From: an uncultured Rubrobacteraceae bacterium
GTDB lineage: Bacteria; Actinomycetota; Rubrobacteria; Rubrobacterales; Rubrobacteraceae
Direction of reading: 5' to 3'
NCBI GenBank assembly: GCA_902805975.1
Contig: CADCUT010000177.1
Coordinates: 1 to 64,000, forward strand
Length of the DNA stretch: 64,000 nucleotides
The position numbers and the translations under genes were made by a program. Shown here piece after piece: positions 28,558 through 38,785 of this stretch. The number at the start of each line of letters is the position of its first letter. The stretch's first letter is position 1. Below the pieces are notes generated by a model. That model was not told the origin of the DNA. It saw nothing but the letters and a program-made list of their open reading frames with translations, and did no database searches.

Positions 28558-31382
28558 TGCAGCGCACAAAGACGAGGGTTCACGAGGTGGCCGGGCTGGG
28601 GCAGGCGATCTGGCTGGACTACATCCGCCGGGCCTTTATCCGGGGCGGCGAGATGGAGCGGACGCTGGAGGACGGTGTTCGGGGGGTGACGTCTAACCCC
28701 ACGATCTTCGAGAAGGCCATCGCCGGCAGCGCCGACTACGACGACGACCTGAGAAGGCTGGTGGGCGAGGGCGCCTCGGTCGGCGAGATCTACGAGTCGC
28801 TCGTCCTGGACGATATCGGACGGACGGCCGACCTGCTCCTCCCGCTCTACGAGTCCACGCGCGGCGGGGACGGCTACGTGAGCCTGGAGGTCAGCCCCAC
28901 GCTCGCCCGCGACACGGAGGGTACGGTCGCCGAGGGGCGGCGGCTCTTCGCGGCGCTCGGAAGGCCGAACGTCATGATCAAGGTTCCCGCCACGCCCGAG
29001 GGGCTGCCGGCGATCACGGCCCTCCTCGGAGAGGGCATCAACGTGAACGTCACCCTCCTCTTCTCCCTCGCCCACTACGAGGCCGTCGCCGGGGCTTACC
29101 TGGCCGGCATCGAGAGGCTGGCCGCGCCGGGCGGCGGCCTGGGCGGCGTCGCCTCCGTCGCCTCGTTCTTCATCAGCCGGGTCGACGCGGCGGTGGACAG
29201 GGAGTTGGAGGCGCGCGGACACCCGGGGCTTGTTGGCCGGGCGGCGGTGGCGAACGCCCGCGCCGCCTACGCCCGCTTCCGCGAGGTCTTCTCGGGGCCC
29301 CGGTGGGATGCCCTGGCCTCCAGGCGCGCGAGGCTGCAGCGCCCGCTGTGGGCGAGCACCGGCGTCAAGAACCCGGCCTATCCCGACACCCTGTACGTCG
29401 ACGCCCTGATCGGGCCGGACACCGTGAACACGGTCCCGCTCGCCACCCTCCAGGCCCTCCTGGACCACGGCAACGCCGCACCGACGGTCGAGCCCGGCGT
29501 GGACGAGGCCCGCGCCGACCTCGAACGCCTCGCCGAGGCCGGCGTGGACCTCGACGCCGTCACCCAGAAACTCCAGGAGGACGGCCTGGCCTCCTTCGAG
29601 AAGTCCTTCGAGTCGCTCATGTCGAGCATCGGGGAGAAGCGGGAGCGGCTGCGGGCGCGCCGCCGCCGGGACACGGCGAGCTTCGGCTCGATGACCCGGC
29701 CCTCGGGGCCGGCCCTGGGCCTGGAGAGCGCCGTGGACCGGGCGCTCGCGGAGATGCGGGACAAAGGGGTCGTCGGGCGCATGTGGACCCACGACCACAC
29801 CCTCTGGAGCCCGGACCCGGATGAGGTCTCCAATCGCCTCGGCTGGCTGCACAGCCCGGAGAACACGGTCGAGGCGCTTCCGGAGATAGACCGTCTCGTC
29901 GAGGCGGTCCGGGAGAGCGGTTACACCGACGCCCTGCTCCTCGGCATGGGCGGATCGAGCCTCGCCCCCGAGGTCTTCGCCCGCGCCTTCGGCGTGGCCG
30001 ACGGATACCTGGACCTCGCGGTCCTCGACAGCACCGACCCGGACGCGGTCCTGGAGAAGACGGAAGGACTCGACCCCACAAAGACGCTCTTTATCGTCTC
30101 GACAAAGTCCGGCGGGACGGTCGAGACCTTCTCGTTCTTCAAGCACTTCTACAACCGGGTCGTGGAGGCGGTGGGCCGGGAGGAGGCCGGGAGCCACTTT
30201 ATCGCGATCACGGACCCCGGCAGCGCCCTTGCGGAGACGGCGGAGGAGTACGGGTTCCGGGCGACGTTCTCCAACGACCCGGAGATCGGGGGCCGTTACT
30301 CGGCCCTCTCGCTTTTCGGGATCGTGCCGGCGGCCCTGCTCGGGGTGGACGTGGTGCGGCTGTTGGACCGGGCCTCGACGATGACCTTTAACTGCGACGG
30401 CTGCAACTCCCCCGTCGAGGGCGACAACGCGGGTGCCTGGCTCGGGGCGATCATGGGCGTGATGGCGAACGCCGGGCGGGACAAGCTCACCCTGCTGACA
30501 GAGCCCTCGGTGGAGGCCTTCGGGCCCTGGGCCGAGCAGCTCATCGCCGAGAGCACCGGCAAGAACGGCAAGGGCATCCTGCCCGTCGCCGGCGAGACCG
30601 TCGGACCTCCCGATGTCTACGGTGACGACAGGCTCTTCGTCTACATCGGGCTCGCCGAAGAGGACGGCAGCGAGCTGTGCGCGGCGGCCGGGGCGCTGCG
30701 GGCCGCGGGCCGTCCGGTCGTCATGATCCGCCTGGACGACCTCTACGACCTGGGCGGCGAGTTCTTCCGCTGGGAGGTGGCGACCGCGATCGCCGGAAGG
30801 TCTCTGGGCATCAACCCGTTCGACCAGCCAAACGTCGAGGCCGCCAAGGCCCTCGCCCGCCGCATGGTCGAGGAGTACCGGCAGCGGGGCACGCTCCCCG
30901 GGCTCGAAGCCACGGTCGAGACGGACGGCGTCGTCGCCTACGCCCCTGAGGCCGCCGGGAGCGTCGGGGAGGCGTTCGAGAAGTTCCTGGCGACGGCGAG
31001 GCCCGGCGACTACGTTGCCCTGCAGGCATACGTCGAGCCGTCTGAAGAGACGACGGCCGCGTTGCGGGCGCTGCGTATCAGGCTGCGCCACCGGCTGAAG
31101 CTGGCGACGACCGTCGGGTACGGGCCGCGTTTCTTGCACTCGACCGGCCAGCTCCACAAGGGCGACGGCGGGAACGGTTTGTTTGTCCAGATCACGGCCG
31201 ACGACGGGCGGGATGCGCCCATCCCGGAGACGGCTGGCTCTGGGGAGTCGGTCCTCTCCTTCGGGGTATTGAAGGAGGCGCAGGCCCTCGGGGACCGGCA
31301 GGCGCTCCTGGACGCGGGCAGGCGCGTGATCCGTCTCCACTACCACTCCAATCTTGCCGGCGGCCTGGAGAACCTGGCGTGA
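28557..31382 (+). CDS. bifunctional transaldolase / glucose-6-phosphate isomerase fusion
   Basis: Tal part (LGQAIWLDYIRRAFI...GVTSNPTIFEKAI...RPLWASTGVKNPAY) followed by Pgi part (LLLGMGGSSLAPEV...STKSGGTVETFSFF). Confidence 0.95.
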   Translation: MQRTKTRVHEVAGLGQAIWLDYIRRAFIRGGEMERTLEDGVRGVTSNPTIFEKAIAGSADYDDDLRRLVGEGASVGEIYESLVLDDIGRTADLLLPLYESTRGGDGYVSLEVSPTLARDTEGTVAEGRRLFAALGRPNVMIKVPATPEGLPAITALLGEGINVNVTLLFSLAHYEAVAGAYLAGIERLAAPGGGLGGVASVASFFISRVDAAVDRELEARGHPGLVGRAAVANARAAYARFREVFSGPRWDALASRRARLQRPLWASTGVKNPAYPDTLYVDALIGPDTVNTVPLATLQALLDHGNAAPTVEPGVDEARADLERLAEAGVDLDAVTQKLQEDGLASFEKSFESLMSSIGEKRERLRARRRRDTASFGSMTRPSGPALGLESAVDRALAEMRDKGVVGRMWTHDHTLWSPDPDEVSNRLGWLHSPENTVEALPEIDRLVEAVRESGYTDALLLGMGGSSLAPEVFARAFGVADGYLDLAVLDSTDPDAVLEKTEGLDPTKTLFIVSTKSGGTVETFSFFKHFYNRVVEAVGREEAGSHFIAITDPGSALAETAEEYGFRATFSNDPEIGGRYSALSLFGIVPAALLGVDVVRLLDRASTMTFNCDGCNSPVEGDNAGAWLGAIMGVMANAGRDKLTLLTEPSVEAFGPWAEQLIAESTGKNGKGILPVAGETVGPPDVYGDDRLFVYIGLAEEDGSELCAAAGALRAAGRPVVMIRLDDLYDLGGEFFRWEVATAIAGRSLGINPFDQPNVEAAKALARRMVEEYRQRGTLPGLEATVETDGVVAYAPEAAGSVGEAFEKFLATARPGDYVALQAYVEPSEETTAALRALRIRLRHRLKLATTVGYGPRFLHSTGQLHKGDGGNGLFVQITADDGRDAPIPETAGSGESVLSFGVLKEAQALGDRQALLDAGRRVIRLHYHSNLAGGLENLA

Positions 31383-32152
31383 TCCGGGCCGTGATCTTCG
31401 ACCTCGACGGCACGCTGGTCGAGACGGAGGAGCTAAAGGCGCTCTCCTACGCCCGCGCCGCCAGGGAACTCCGCCCGGATGTGCGCGAAGCGGACGTCGT
31501 AGACGGCTTCAAGGACCTGGTCGGCCGCCCGCGCCGGGAGGTCGCGACGGCGCTCGTCGAACGCTTCGGGCTCGAAGATGCGGCCCGCAGGAGGATGGCG
31601 GAGTTCGGGGTGGAGACGCCGTGGCAGGCTTACGTGCGGGTCAGGTTGCTCGTCTACGAGCGCCTGCTGGCCGACCCCGACCTTATCGAGAACCACCGCT
31701 ATCCGCACAACGTGGCGCTGCTGCGCGAGGTCAGACGCCTGGGTTACCCGACGGGCCTCGCCACTATGTCCCATCGCGAGCAGGCGCGGCGCGTGCTCGG
31801 CATCCTCGGGCTCGGGGACGCGTTCGACGTGGTGGCGACCCGCGACGACGTCGAGCACGGCAAGCCGGACCCGGAGATAGACCTGCTCGTCGCGCGCGGG
31901 CTCGGGGTGGGACCGGGGGAGTGCCTGATCCTCGAGGACTCCCCAGCCGGCGTGGCCGCGGGTCTCGCGGCCGGCATGGAGGTCATCGCCGTCACCACGG
32001 TCCTCACCCGCCAGAAGTTCCGGGACACGAGCCTCCTGAGCCGCTGCCGGGTCGTGTACGACCCGCGGGACCTGCCGGTCGTGGTGCGGCGCGTGATCTC
32101 GGACTACGGCAAAGCGCCCGGGAAAAGGTCCCCCGCCACGAATCGGGCGTAG
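31379..32152 (+). CDS. HAD-family phosphatase
   Basis: IRAVIFDLDGTLVETEELKA...GKPDPEIDLLVARGLGV...LILEDSPAGVAAGLAAGM. Confidence 0.93.
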   Translation: MIRAVIFDLDGTLVETEELKALSYARAARELRPDVREADVVDGFKDLVGRPRREVATALVERFGLEDAARRRMAEFGVETPWQAYVRVRLLVYERLLADPDLIENHRYPHNVALLREVRRLGYPTGLATMSHREQARRVLGILGLGDAFDVVATRDDVEHGKPDPEIDLLVARGLGVGPGECLILEDSPAGVAAGLAAGMEVIAVTTVLTRQKFRDTSLLSRCRVVYDPRDLPVVVRRVISDYGKAPGKRSPATNRA

Positions 32153-32185
32153 GGGTTTGGACCACACGAGGAAGAGGAGGATCGT

Positions 32186-33094
32186 ATGGAACTCGCGATG
32201 ATCGGGCTCGGCAAGATGGGCGGCAACATGGCGCGGCGACTGATGGGCGGCGGCCACACGGTGGTCGCCTGGGCCCGCAAACCCGAGGCGGTGAACGCGC
32301 TGGTCACCGAGGGAGCCGTCGGCGCCGAGTCCCTGGAGGACGTCGTGAAGAAGCTCTCCGCCCCGCGCGTGGCCTGGGTGATGGTCCCCTCCGGCGGCCC
32401 GACGGAGAGCACGGTCGAGAGGCTCGCGGGCCTGCTCGAAGAGGGCGACACGGTCGTGGACGGCGGAAACAGCAACTACCACGACACCGTCCGGCGGGGT
32501 GCAATGCTCGCCGAACGGGGCATCAACTACGTGGACGTCGGGACCAGCGGCGGCGTCTGGGGCCTCGCCGAAGGCTACTCCATGATGGTCGGCGGCGAGG
32601 CCGGGGCGGTCGAGGGGCTAAAGCCCGCCCTTGAGACCCTCGCCCCGGCGGCGGACAGGGGCTGGGGGCACGTCGGTCCTTCGGGATCCGGCCACTTCGT
32701 CAAGATGGTCCACAACGGCATCGAGTACGGCATGATGCAGGCCTATGCCGAGGGGTTCGCGCTCATGCGGCGCAAGGAGGAGTTCGGGCTTGACCTGCAC
32801 CAGATCTCCGAGATCTGGCGCGACGGCAGCGTGGTCCGCTCCTGGCTTTTGGACCTTACGGCCCGCGCCCTCTCCGAAGGCGCCGACCTCGAAGGCCTCG
32901 CCCCATACGTCCAGGATTCGGGCGAGGGCCGCTGGACGGTCGTCGAGGCCATAGAGCTCGGCGTCGCCGTGCCGGTCATCACCACGGCCCTCGAACAGCG
33001 CTTCTCCTCCCGCGAGGCCGACAACTACGCCAACAAGCTCCTGAACGCGATGCGCAACCAGTTCGGCGGCCACGAGCTCCAGCGCAAGGCGTGA
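32186..33094 (+). CDS. gnd: 6-phosphogluconate dehydrogenase (decarboxylating), short type
   Basis: [67 protein letters not shown]. Confidence 0.96.
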   Translation: MELAMIGLGKMGGNMARRLMGGGHTVVAWARKPEAVNALVTEGAVGAESLEDVVKKLSAPRVAWVMVPSGGPTESTVERLAGLLEEGDTVVDGGNSNYHDTVRRGAMLAERGINYVDVGTSGGVWGLAEGYSMMVGGEAGAVEGLKPALETLAPAADRGWGHVGPSGSGHFVKMVHNGIEYGMMQAYAEGFALMRRKEEFGLDLHQISEIWRDGSVVRSWLLDLTARALSEGADLEGLAPYVQDSGEGRWTVVEAIELGVAVPVITTALEQRFSSREADNYANKLLNAMRNQFGGHELQRKA

Positions 33095-34611
33095 GCGTGG
33101 ACGGAGCACGAACCACAAGCTGCGGCCGGCCGACCACCATCGTCATCTTTGGCGCCTCGGGCGACCTGACGAAGCGCAAGCTGGTCCCGGCCCTCTACAA
33201 CTTGCACGTCAAAGGACGTCTGCCGGAGGGCACTCGCATCGTCGGCTACGCCCGCCGCTCCTACGACGGCGAACAATTCCGGGGCCTGATGCGTGAGGGG
33301 ACCGAAGAGTTCTCATCGGCGACCTTCGAGGAGGGAGTTTGGGAGGAGTTCGAGGCGAACCTCTACTACGCGCGCGGCGACCTCTCGGCGCCCGGGGATT
33401 TCGGGCGGTTGCGGGGTACGCTGGAAGAACTGGAAGGGGGTCCGTCCGACCGGCTCTACTACCTGGCGACGGCCCCGGATCTCTACGCGGCCATCATCGA
33501 GAACCTGGGAGGGGCCGGGATGGCCGGGGAGGAGGAAGGTCACAGGCGGGTCGTGGTCGAGAAGCCTTTTGGGCGGGACCTGGCCTCGGCCCTGGATCTC
33601 GACCGCGGGATCGGGGCGGTCTTCGGCGAGGAGCAGGTCTTCAGGATCGACCACTACCTGGGCAAGGAGACGGCCCAGAACGTCCTGTTTTTCCGGTTCG
33701 CCAACACCCTTTTCGAGCCGGTCTGGAACCGGACCTACGTGGACTCCGTCCAGATCACGGTCGCGGAGTCGGTCGGCGTCGGCCACCGCGCGGGCTACTA
33801 CGACAACGCCAGCGTGCTCCGCGATATGTTCCAGAACCACCTCCTCCAGCTCCTGGCGCTGGTGGCTATGGAGCCCCCGGCCTCCTTCTCCGCGACGTTC
33901 TTGCGCGACGAGACGGCGAAGGTCTTAGCCTCCGTCAGGCCCGTCGAGGGCGCAGCGGTAAAGACCGCAACGGTGCGGGGGCAGTACGAGGGCTACCGCG
34001 AGGAGGCCGGCGTGGCCGAGGGCTCGGGGACGGCGACCTACGGGGCCATAGAGCTCTACCTGGACAACTGGCGCTGGCAGGGGGTGCCCTTCTACCTGAG
34101 AAGCGGGAAGGCGCTCGCCGAGAAGTCCTCCGAGATCGTCATCCGGTTCAAGAGCCTGCCGCACTCGATGTTTTCCCGGTCAGACGGCGCGGGGGTTGGC
34201 CCGAACGTGCTGGGTCTCTGCCTCCAGCCCGACGAAGGCGTGCACCTGCGGTTCGAGGCGAAGGTGCCGGGCGACGTCTCCCGGATGCGTCCCGTGGACA
34301 TGACGTTCCATTACGCTGACGCCTTCGGCGAGGACGCCATCCCCGACGCCTACGAGCGGCTGCTCCTCGACGCGGTAGGCGGGGACGCGGCGCTCTTTAT
34401 CCGCTCGGACGCCATCGGGCTCTCGTGGCGCCTGATCGACCCCATCCTGAAAGCCTGGGAGAACGACGAAGTCCCGCTCTCGACCTACGCCCCGGGGACC
34501 TGGGGGCCCGAAGAGGCCGAACAACTCCTGGCCCGGGATGGGCGCGCCTGGCTGCGCTCCTGCGGGGGCCACGAAAGGTCGCGGGTCGAGGCGGCGCAAG
34601 GGACAGGATAA
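33091..34611 (+). CDS. zwf: glucose-6-phosphate 1-dehydrogenase
   Basis: [56 protein letters not shown] start overlaps the gnd stop. Confidence 0.97.
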   Translation: MSVDGARTTSCGRPTTIVIFGASGDLTKRKLVPALYNLHVKGRLPEGTRIVGYARRSYDGEQFRGLMREGTEEFSSATFEEGVWEEFEANLYYARGDLSAPGDFGRLRGTLEELEGGPSDRLYYLATAPDLYAAIIENLGGAGMAGEEEGHRRVVVEKPFGRDLASALDLDRGIGAVFGEEQVFRIDHYLGKETAQNVLFFRFANTLFEPVWNRTYVDSVQITVAESVGVGHRAGYYDNASVLRDMFQNHLLQLLALVAMEPPASFSATFLRDETAKVLASVRPVEGAAVKTATVRGQYEGYREEAGVAEGSGTATYGAIELYLDNWRWQGVPFYLRSGKALAEKSSEIVIRFKSLPHSMFSRSDGAGVGPNVLGLCLQPDEGVHLRFEAKVPGDVSRMRPVDMTFHYADAFGEDAIPDAYERLLLDAVGGDAALFIRSDAIGLSWRLIDPILKAWENDEVPLSTYAPGTWGPEEAEQLLARDGRAWLRSCGGHERSRVEAAQGTG

Positions 34612-34633
34612 CCAACGGAGAGGAGGCGGGATC

Positions 34634-36022
34634 ATGGACCCGACCACACACTACGACGCCGTCGTCATAGGCTCGGGGCAGGCCGGGGGGCCGCTGGCCG
34701 GGGCCCTCGCGGGTTCGGGGCGCCGGACGGCGCTCGTCGAGCGCGAGCACGTCGGCGGCACCTGCGTCAACGAGGGCTGTACCCCGACCAAGACGATGGT
34801 CCAGAGCGCCAGGGTCGCCCACCTGGCCCGCCGCGCCGCCGACTACGGCGTCCTTACCGGCCCCGTAAACGTGAACATGGAGAAGGTCCGCCGCCGCAAG
34901 CGCGCCATCGTGGACGCCTTTCGCGGCGGCAGCGAGCGGCGCATCGAGCGGACCGAGGGGCTCGACCTGATCGAGGGCGACGCCCGATTCACGGGCCCGA
35001 AGGAGCTCGAGATAGACCTCAAGGGCGGCGGGACGCACAGGCTCTTCGCCAACGCCGTCTTCATCAACGTCGGGGCGCGGCCGGCCGACCCCCCGATAGA
35101 AGGCCTCGCCTCCGTGCCACACCTGGACTCGACCTCGATCATGGAGCTCGACGAGGTCCCCGAGCGACTGCTGGTCCTCGGTGGCGGCTACGTGGGGCTG
35201 GAGTTCGCCCAGATGTTCCGGCGCTTCGGCTCGGAGGTCACGGTCGTCCAGCGGGGAGGCCAGCTCGTCCCGCGCGAAGACGCCGACGTCGGGGAGGCGG
35301 TGGCGGAGATCTTGCGCGGCGAAGGCCTCGAGGTGCTGCTCCAGGCCGACGCGCTGGCGGTGGAGTCCACGACGGACGGCCTCAGGTTGAAGGTCCGCAC
35401 GCCGGAGGGCGAGCGCGAGTTGGAAGGCTCGCACCTGCTCGTGGCCGCCGGCCGGCCGCCGAACACCGACACGCTGGGCCTCCCCGCGGCCGGCATCGAG
35501 ACGGACAAGCGGGGCTTCGTCAAGGTCAACGAGAGGCTGGAGACCAACGTCGGGGGCGTCTACGCTCTGGGCGACGTCAAGGGCGGGCCGGCGTTCACCC
35601 ACGTCTCCTACGACGACTTCAGGGTCATAAGGACCAACCTGATCGAGGGCGGTGACGCGACCATCGCCGGCCGGATGGTGCCTTACACGATGTTTATCGA
35701 CCCGCAGCTGGGAAGGGTGGGCCTGAGCGAGGGGGAGGCCGAGAGGCAGGGCCTGAACTTCAAGGTCGCCAGGATACCGATGACGCACGTGGCGCGGGCC
35801 CTTGAGAACGACGAGACGCGCGGCTTCATGAAGGCCGTGGTGGACGCCGAGACGGGTCTGATCCTCGGCGCGACCATACTCGGGATCGAGGGCGGCGAGA
35901 TCATGGGCGTCCTCCAGATGGCGATGATGGGCAACGTCCCCTACACCGCCATCCGCGACGGCATCTTCGCCCACCCAACCCTTACGGAGTCCCTGAACAA
36001 CCTTTTCGCGACGGTCCCCTAG
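34634..36022 (+). CDS. FAD-dependent pyridine nucleotide-disulfide oxidoreductase (mercuric-reductase-like)
   Basis: [35 protein letters not shown] (CxxxxC), [21 protein letters not shown]. Confidence 0.93.
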   Translation: MDPTTHYDAVVIGSGQAGGPLAGALAGSGRRTALVEREHVGGTCVNEGCTPTKTMVQSARVAHLARRAADYGVLTGPVNVNMEKVRRRKRAIVDAFRGGSERRIERTEGLDLIEGDARFTGPKELEIDLKGGGTHRLFANAVFINVGARPADPPIEGLASVPHLDSTSIMELDEVPERLLVLGGGYVGLEFAQMFRRFGSEVTVVQRGGQLVPREDADVGEAVAEILRGEGLEVLLQADALAVESTTDGLRLKVRTPEGERELEGSHLLVAAGRPPNTDTLGLPAAGIETDKRGFVKVNERLETNVGGVYALGDVKGGPAFTHVSYDDFRVIRTNLIEGGDATIAGRMVPYTMFIDPQLGRVGLSEGEAERQGLNFKVARIPMTHVARALENDETRGFMKAVVDAETGLILGATILGIEGGEIMGVLQMAMMGNVPYTAIRDGIFAHPTLTESLNNLFATVP

Positions 36023-36026
36023 CGGT

Positions 36027-36677
36027 ATGCGACTGCTTTCGGTAAACGTCTCGCCGCCCAAGGAGATCCGGCACGGTTCCAGGACAGTCGAGACCGGCAT
36101 CTTCAAGGAGCCGGTAGAAGGCCGGGTAATGCTCAGAAATCTCAACCTCGACGGGGACGGGCAGGCCGACCTCGTCAACCACGGCGGCCCCCACCGGGCC
36201 GCCTACGCATACCCCATCGAGAACTACGCCTACTGGCGGGGCGAGCTCGGCCGCGACGACTTCTCCTTCGGCCAGTTCGGCGAGAACTTCACGGTCGAGG
36301 GGATGACGGAGGACGGGGTCAGCATCGGCGACGTTTTCCGGGTCGGCGGCGCCCTCGTCGAGGTCTCCCAGCCGCGCCCCCCGTGCTTCAAGCTCGGCAT
36401 CAAGATGGGGATGCCCAGGTTCCCCAAGCTGTTCCTGGCCAGCGGGCGGGTCGGGTTCTACCTGCGCGTTCTCGAGGAGGGCGAGGTCGGCGCGGGTGAC
36501 ATCTTCGAGCGGGTCGGACGCGACCCTGAGGGGATGGTGGTTCGGGAGGTGAGCCACTTGCTGTTCTTCGAGCCCGGGAACCTGGAGGGGGCCGCGCGCG
36601 CCCTGCGCATCAGGGCGCTCTCGCCCGGTTGGCGCGGCTCTTTCGAGGAGCGCCTCGCGGGATACGGCGGCGCGTGA
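36027..36677 (+). CDS. MOSC domain-containing protein (YiiM-like)
   Basis: GDGQADLVNHGGPHRAAYAYPIENYAYWRGEL...GQFGENFTVEGMTEDGVSIGDVFRVG. Confidence 0.92.
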   Translation: MRLLSVNVSPPKEIRHGSRTVETGIFKEPVEGRVMLRNLNLDGDGQADLVNHGGPHRAAYAYPIENYAYWRGELGRDDFSFGQFGENFTVEGMTEDGVSIGDVFRVGGALVEVSQPRPPCFKLGIKMGMPRFPKLFLASGRVGFYLRVLEEGEVGAGDIFERVGRDPEGMVVREVSHLLFFEPGNLEGAARALRIRALSPGWRGSFEERLAGYGGA

Positions 36678-37600
36678 CGCTGGCGGCCCTGCTCGCGCTG
36701 CTGACCAGCGCCCTGTTCGGGACGAGCGACTTTCTGGCGAGCGCGATGTCCCGGCGGCTCCCCGGCCCGGCGGTGGCGCTTTGGAGCCAGCTCGCGGGGG
36801 GCGCGGTTCTGGCAGTGCTGCTCGTCCTGAGCGGGCAGGGCTTCAACGGCACGGGCGTCTTGTGGGGCATGGCGGGCGGTATCGTGGCGGCGGCGGGCGT
36901 GCTGGTCTTCTACCGGGCGTTCTCCCTAGGCTCCACCTCCATAGTCACCTCCCTCGCCGCCGGCGGGGTGGCGCTGCCGGTTCTGTGGGGGATCGCCGGC
37001 GGCGAATCTCCCTCCGCCGTCGGCATCCTCGGCCTCGCGGTGGTGGTGGCGGGCTTGGCCTCGTTGTCGACCGCGGGGGACTCCGGAGATGATCACCCGG
37101 CCGTCACGCCGCCATGCCCGTCACCCGCGCCCCGCTCTGCGTCGATCCGCGGGAACTCCACCGCGCCCTACTCCGGCCCGTCGCAGCTCGCCGTGCCCCT
37201 GGCCCTGCTCGCCGCCGCGTGCTTCGGGGCGTACTTTATCCTCCTGGATCTTGGGACGTCCAGTGGGGACGGGGTGCTGTGGGTCTCCGCGGGGGTCCAG
37301 GCCGGGGCGCTGGTCACGACCGTGGGTTTCGCGGCGTTTACCGGGCTCCGCAAGGCGGTGCAGGTGGGCCCGGACCTGCTCCTTCCGGTCTTCCTGATCG
37401 GGCTGCTGGAGGTGGCCGGGGACGTCGCGCTGACCTACGCGACCGTCCTCGGCCAGTTGGGGGTCGTCAGCGTGCTCGCCTCCCTCGACGTGCTGTTCAC
37501 GGCGGTCCTGGCCCGCTTCCTGCTCGGCGAGCGTCTCTCCCGGCTCGGGACGATCGGCGTGACGCTCCTGCTCGCGGGGGTGGTCATGATCTCCGTGTAG
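36674..37600 (+). CDS. EamA/DMT-family transporter
   Basis: ~10 TM segments; FGTSDFLASAMSRR, SVLASLDVLFTAVLARFLLGERLSRLGTIGVTLLLAGV. Confidence 0.85.
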   Translation: MTLAALLALLTSALFGTSDFLASAMSRRLPGPAVALWSQLAGGAVLAVLLVLSGQGFNGTGVLWGMAGGIVAAAGVLVFYRAFSLGSTSIVTSLAAGGVALPVLWGIAGGESPSAVGILGLAVVVAGLASLSTAGDSGDDHPAVTPPCPSPAPRSASIRGNSTAPYSGPSQLAVPLALLAAACFGAYFILLDLGTSSGDGVLWVSAGVQAGALVTTVGFAAFTGLRKAVQVGPDLLLPVFLIGLLEVAGDVALTYATVLGQLGVVSVLASLDVLFTAVLARFLLGERLSRLGTIGVTLLLAGVVMISV

Positions 37601-37653
37601 AGCAGGCCGCGCCGAAAAACACCGGACAACCGCAAGAGATCGAGGAGACTGTT

Positions 37654-38703
37654 TTGTCTGACCACATAGATTCGCCGAGCGCCCTTCAGGACGGCCGCCT
37701 GGACCTGTGCGACATGTACGCCTTCGGGGGCGAGGAGCCCGGGACGGCGGTCTTGATCTTCACGGTCAACCCGGACGCCGGCAAGTCATCGCCGAGTACC
37801 TTCCACCCGGGCGCCCTGTACGAGATCAAGCTCGACACCGACGGCGACGCCGTCGAGAACCTCGCGTACCGGGTCACCTTCGGCGAGCCGGACACGGACG
37901 GCGCCCAGAGCTTTAGCGTAATGCGCGTCGAGGGCGAGGCCGCCCGTGACCCGGGATCGGTGGGCGATCTGCTGGGCGGGGGCCGCACCGGTGAGGAGAT
38001 CGGTCTTTCCGACGACGGGCGGGCGTGGGCGGGGCTCGCGGCCGACCCGTTCTTCGGCGACGGGATCGCGCTCGGGCGCTTTCGGGAGGCGGCCCTGGAG
38101 GGGAGGTACGACCCCGAGGCCTTCGCCCAGGCTCCGGTCAACGTCTTTGAGGGAAGGAACGTCACTGGCGTCGCGCTGGAGCTTCCGACGGCGGCTCTGG
38201 GCGCGGAGGTGGTCTCGCTCTGGGGCGTCACGTCGGCCATAGAGGACGGCGGGTGGGCGCGGGTGGATCGGTGGGCCACGCCCCTGGTTCAGCACCTGTT
38301 CTTCAACCACGACCACCACCTCGCCGACGAGTACAACAAGGCCAGGCCACAAGACGACGCGCAAGCCTACGCCGAACGCATCTCGGGCTTTGTCGAGAAG
38401 CTGACGGCCGCGGCGGGGACGGCTTCTGATCCGAAGGCCTACGGCCAACACGTCGCCGGCATGCTGCTCCCCGACGTGCTCCCGTACGATGCTCGCAAGC
38501 CCGCGGGCTACGGCATCGAGGAACGCAACGGGCGGACGATGGCCGACGACGTCTACGACGTGATGGTCAGCCTGGTGGCGAACACGCCCCTCTCCGACGG
38601 CGTGGGACCGGGAGACGACCACCTCGCCGGCTTCCCCTACCTGGCGCCACCCAAGGACCTCTCACCCGGGCTGCCGCCGCTCGTGCCGAGGGAGGCCGGT
38701 TGA
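37654..38703 (+). CDS. DUF4331 family protein
   Basis: SDHIDSPSALQDGRLDLCDMYAFGG...DPFFGD...FNHDHHLADEYNKARPQDD; TTG start. Confidence 0.85.
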   Translation: MSDHIDSPSALQDGRLDLCDMYAFGGEEPGTAVLIFTVNPDAGKSSPSTFHPGALYEIKLDTDGDAVENLAYRVTFGEPDTDGAQSFSVMRVEGEAARDPGSVGDLLGGGRTGEEIGLSDDGRAWAGLAADPFFGDGIALGRFREAALEGRYDPEAFAQAPVNVFEGRNVTGVALELPTAALGAEVVSLWGVTSAIEDGGWARVDRWATPLVQHLFFNHDHHLADEYNKARPQDDAQAYAERISGFVEKLTAAAGTASDPKAYGQHVAGMLLPDVLPYDARKPAGYGIEERNGRTMADDVYDVMVSLVANTPLSDGVGPGDDHLAGFPYLAPPKDLSPGLPPLVPREAG

Positions 38704-38785
38704 TGGCGTAGGATACAGGTCGCCGACGGGAGGAGCATTTGGATGAGAGAGAAAAGTCCGTCCCGATGAAACTTCGGGGGGTCTG

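Noticed and set aside
28344-31346. 1000-aa minus-strand ORF opposite tal-pgi
   Set aside because: Antisense shadow of a high-GC gene; composition rich in R/G/H/P with no recognisable domain, whereas the plus-strand product is unmistakable.
34397-36178. 593-aa minus-strand ORF
   Set aside because: Spans zwf end, the FAD oxidoreductase and MOSC genes in antisense; no domain, GC-frame artefact.
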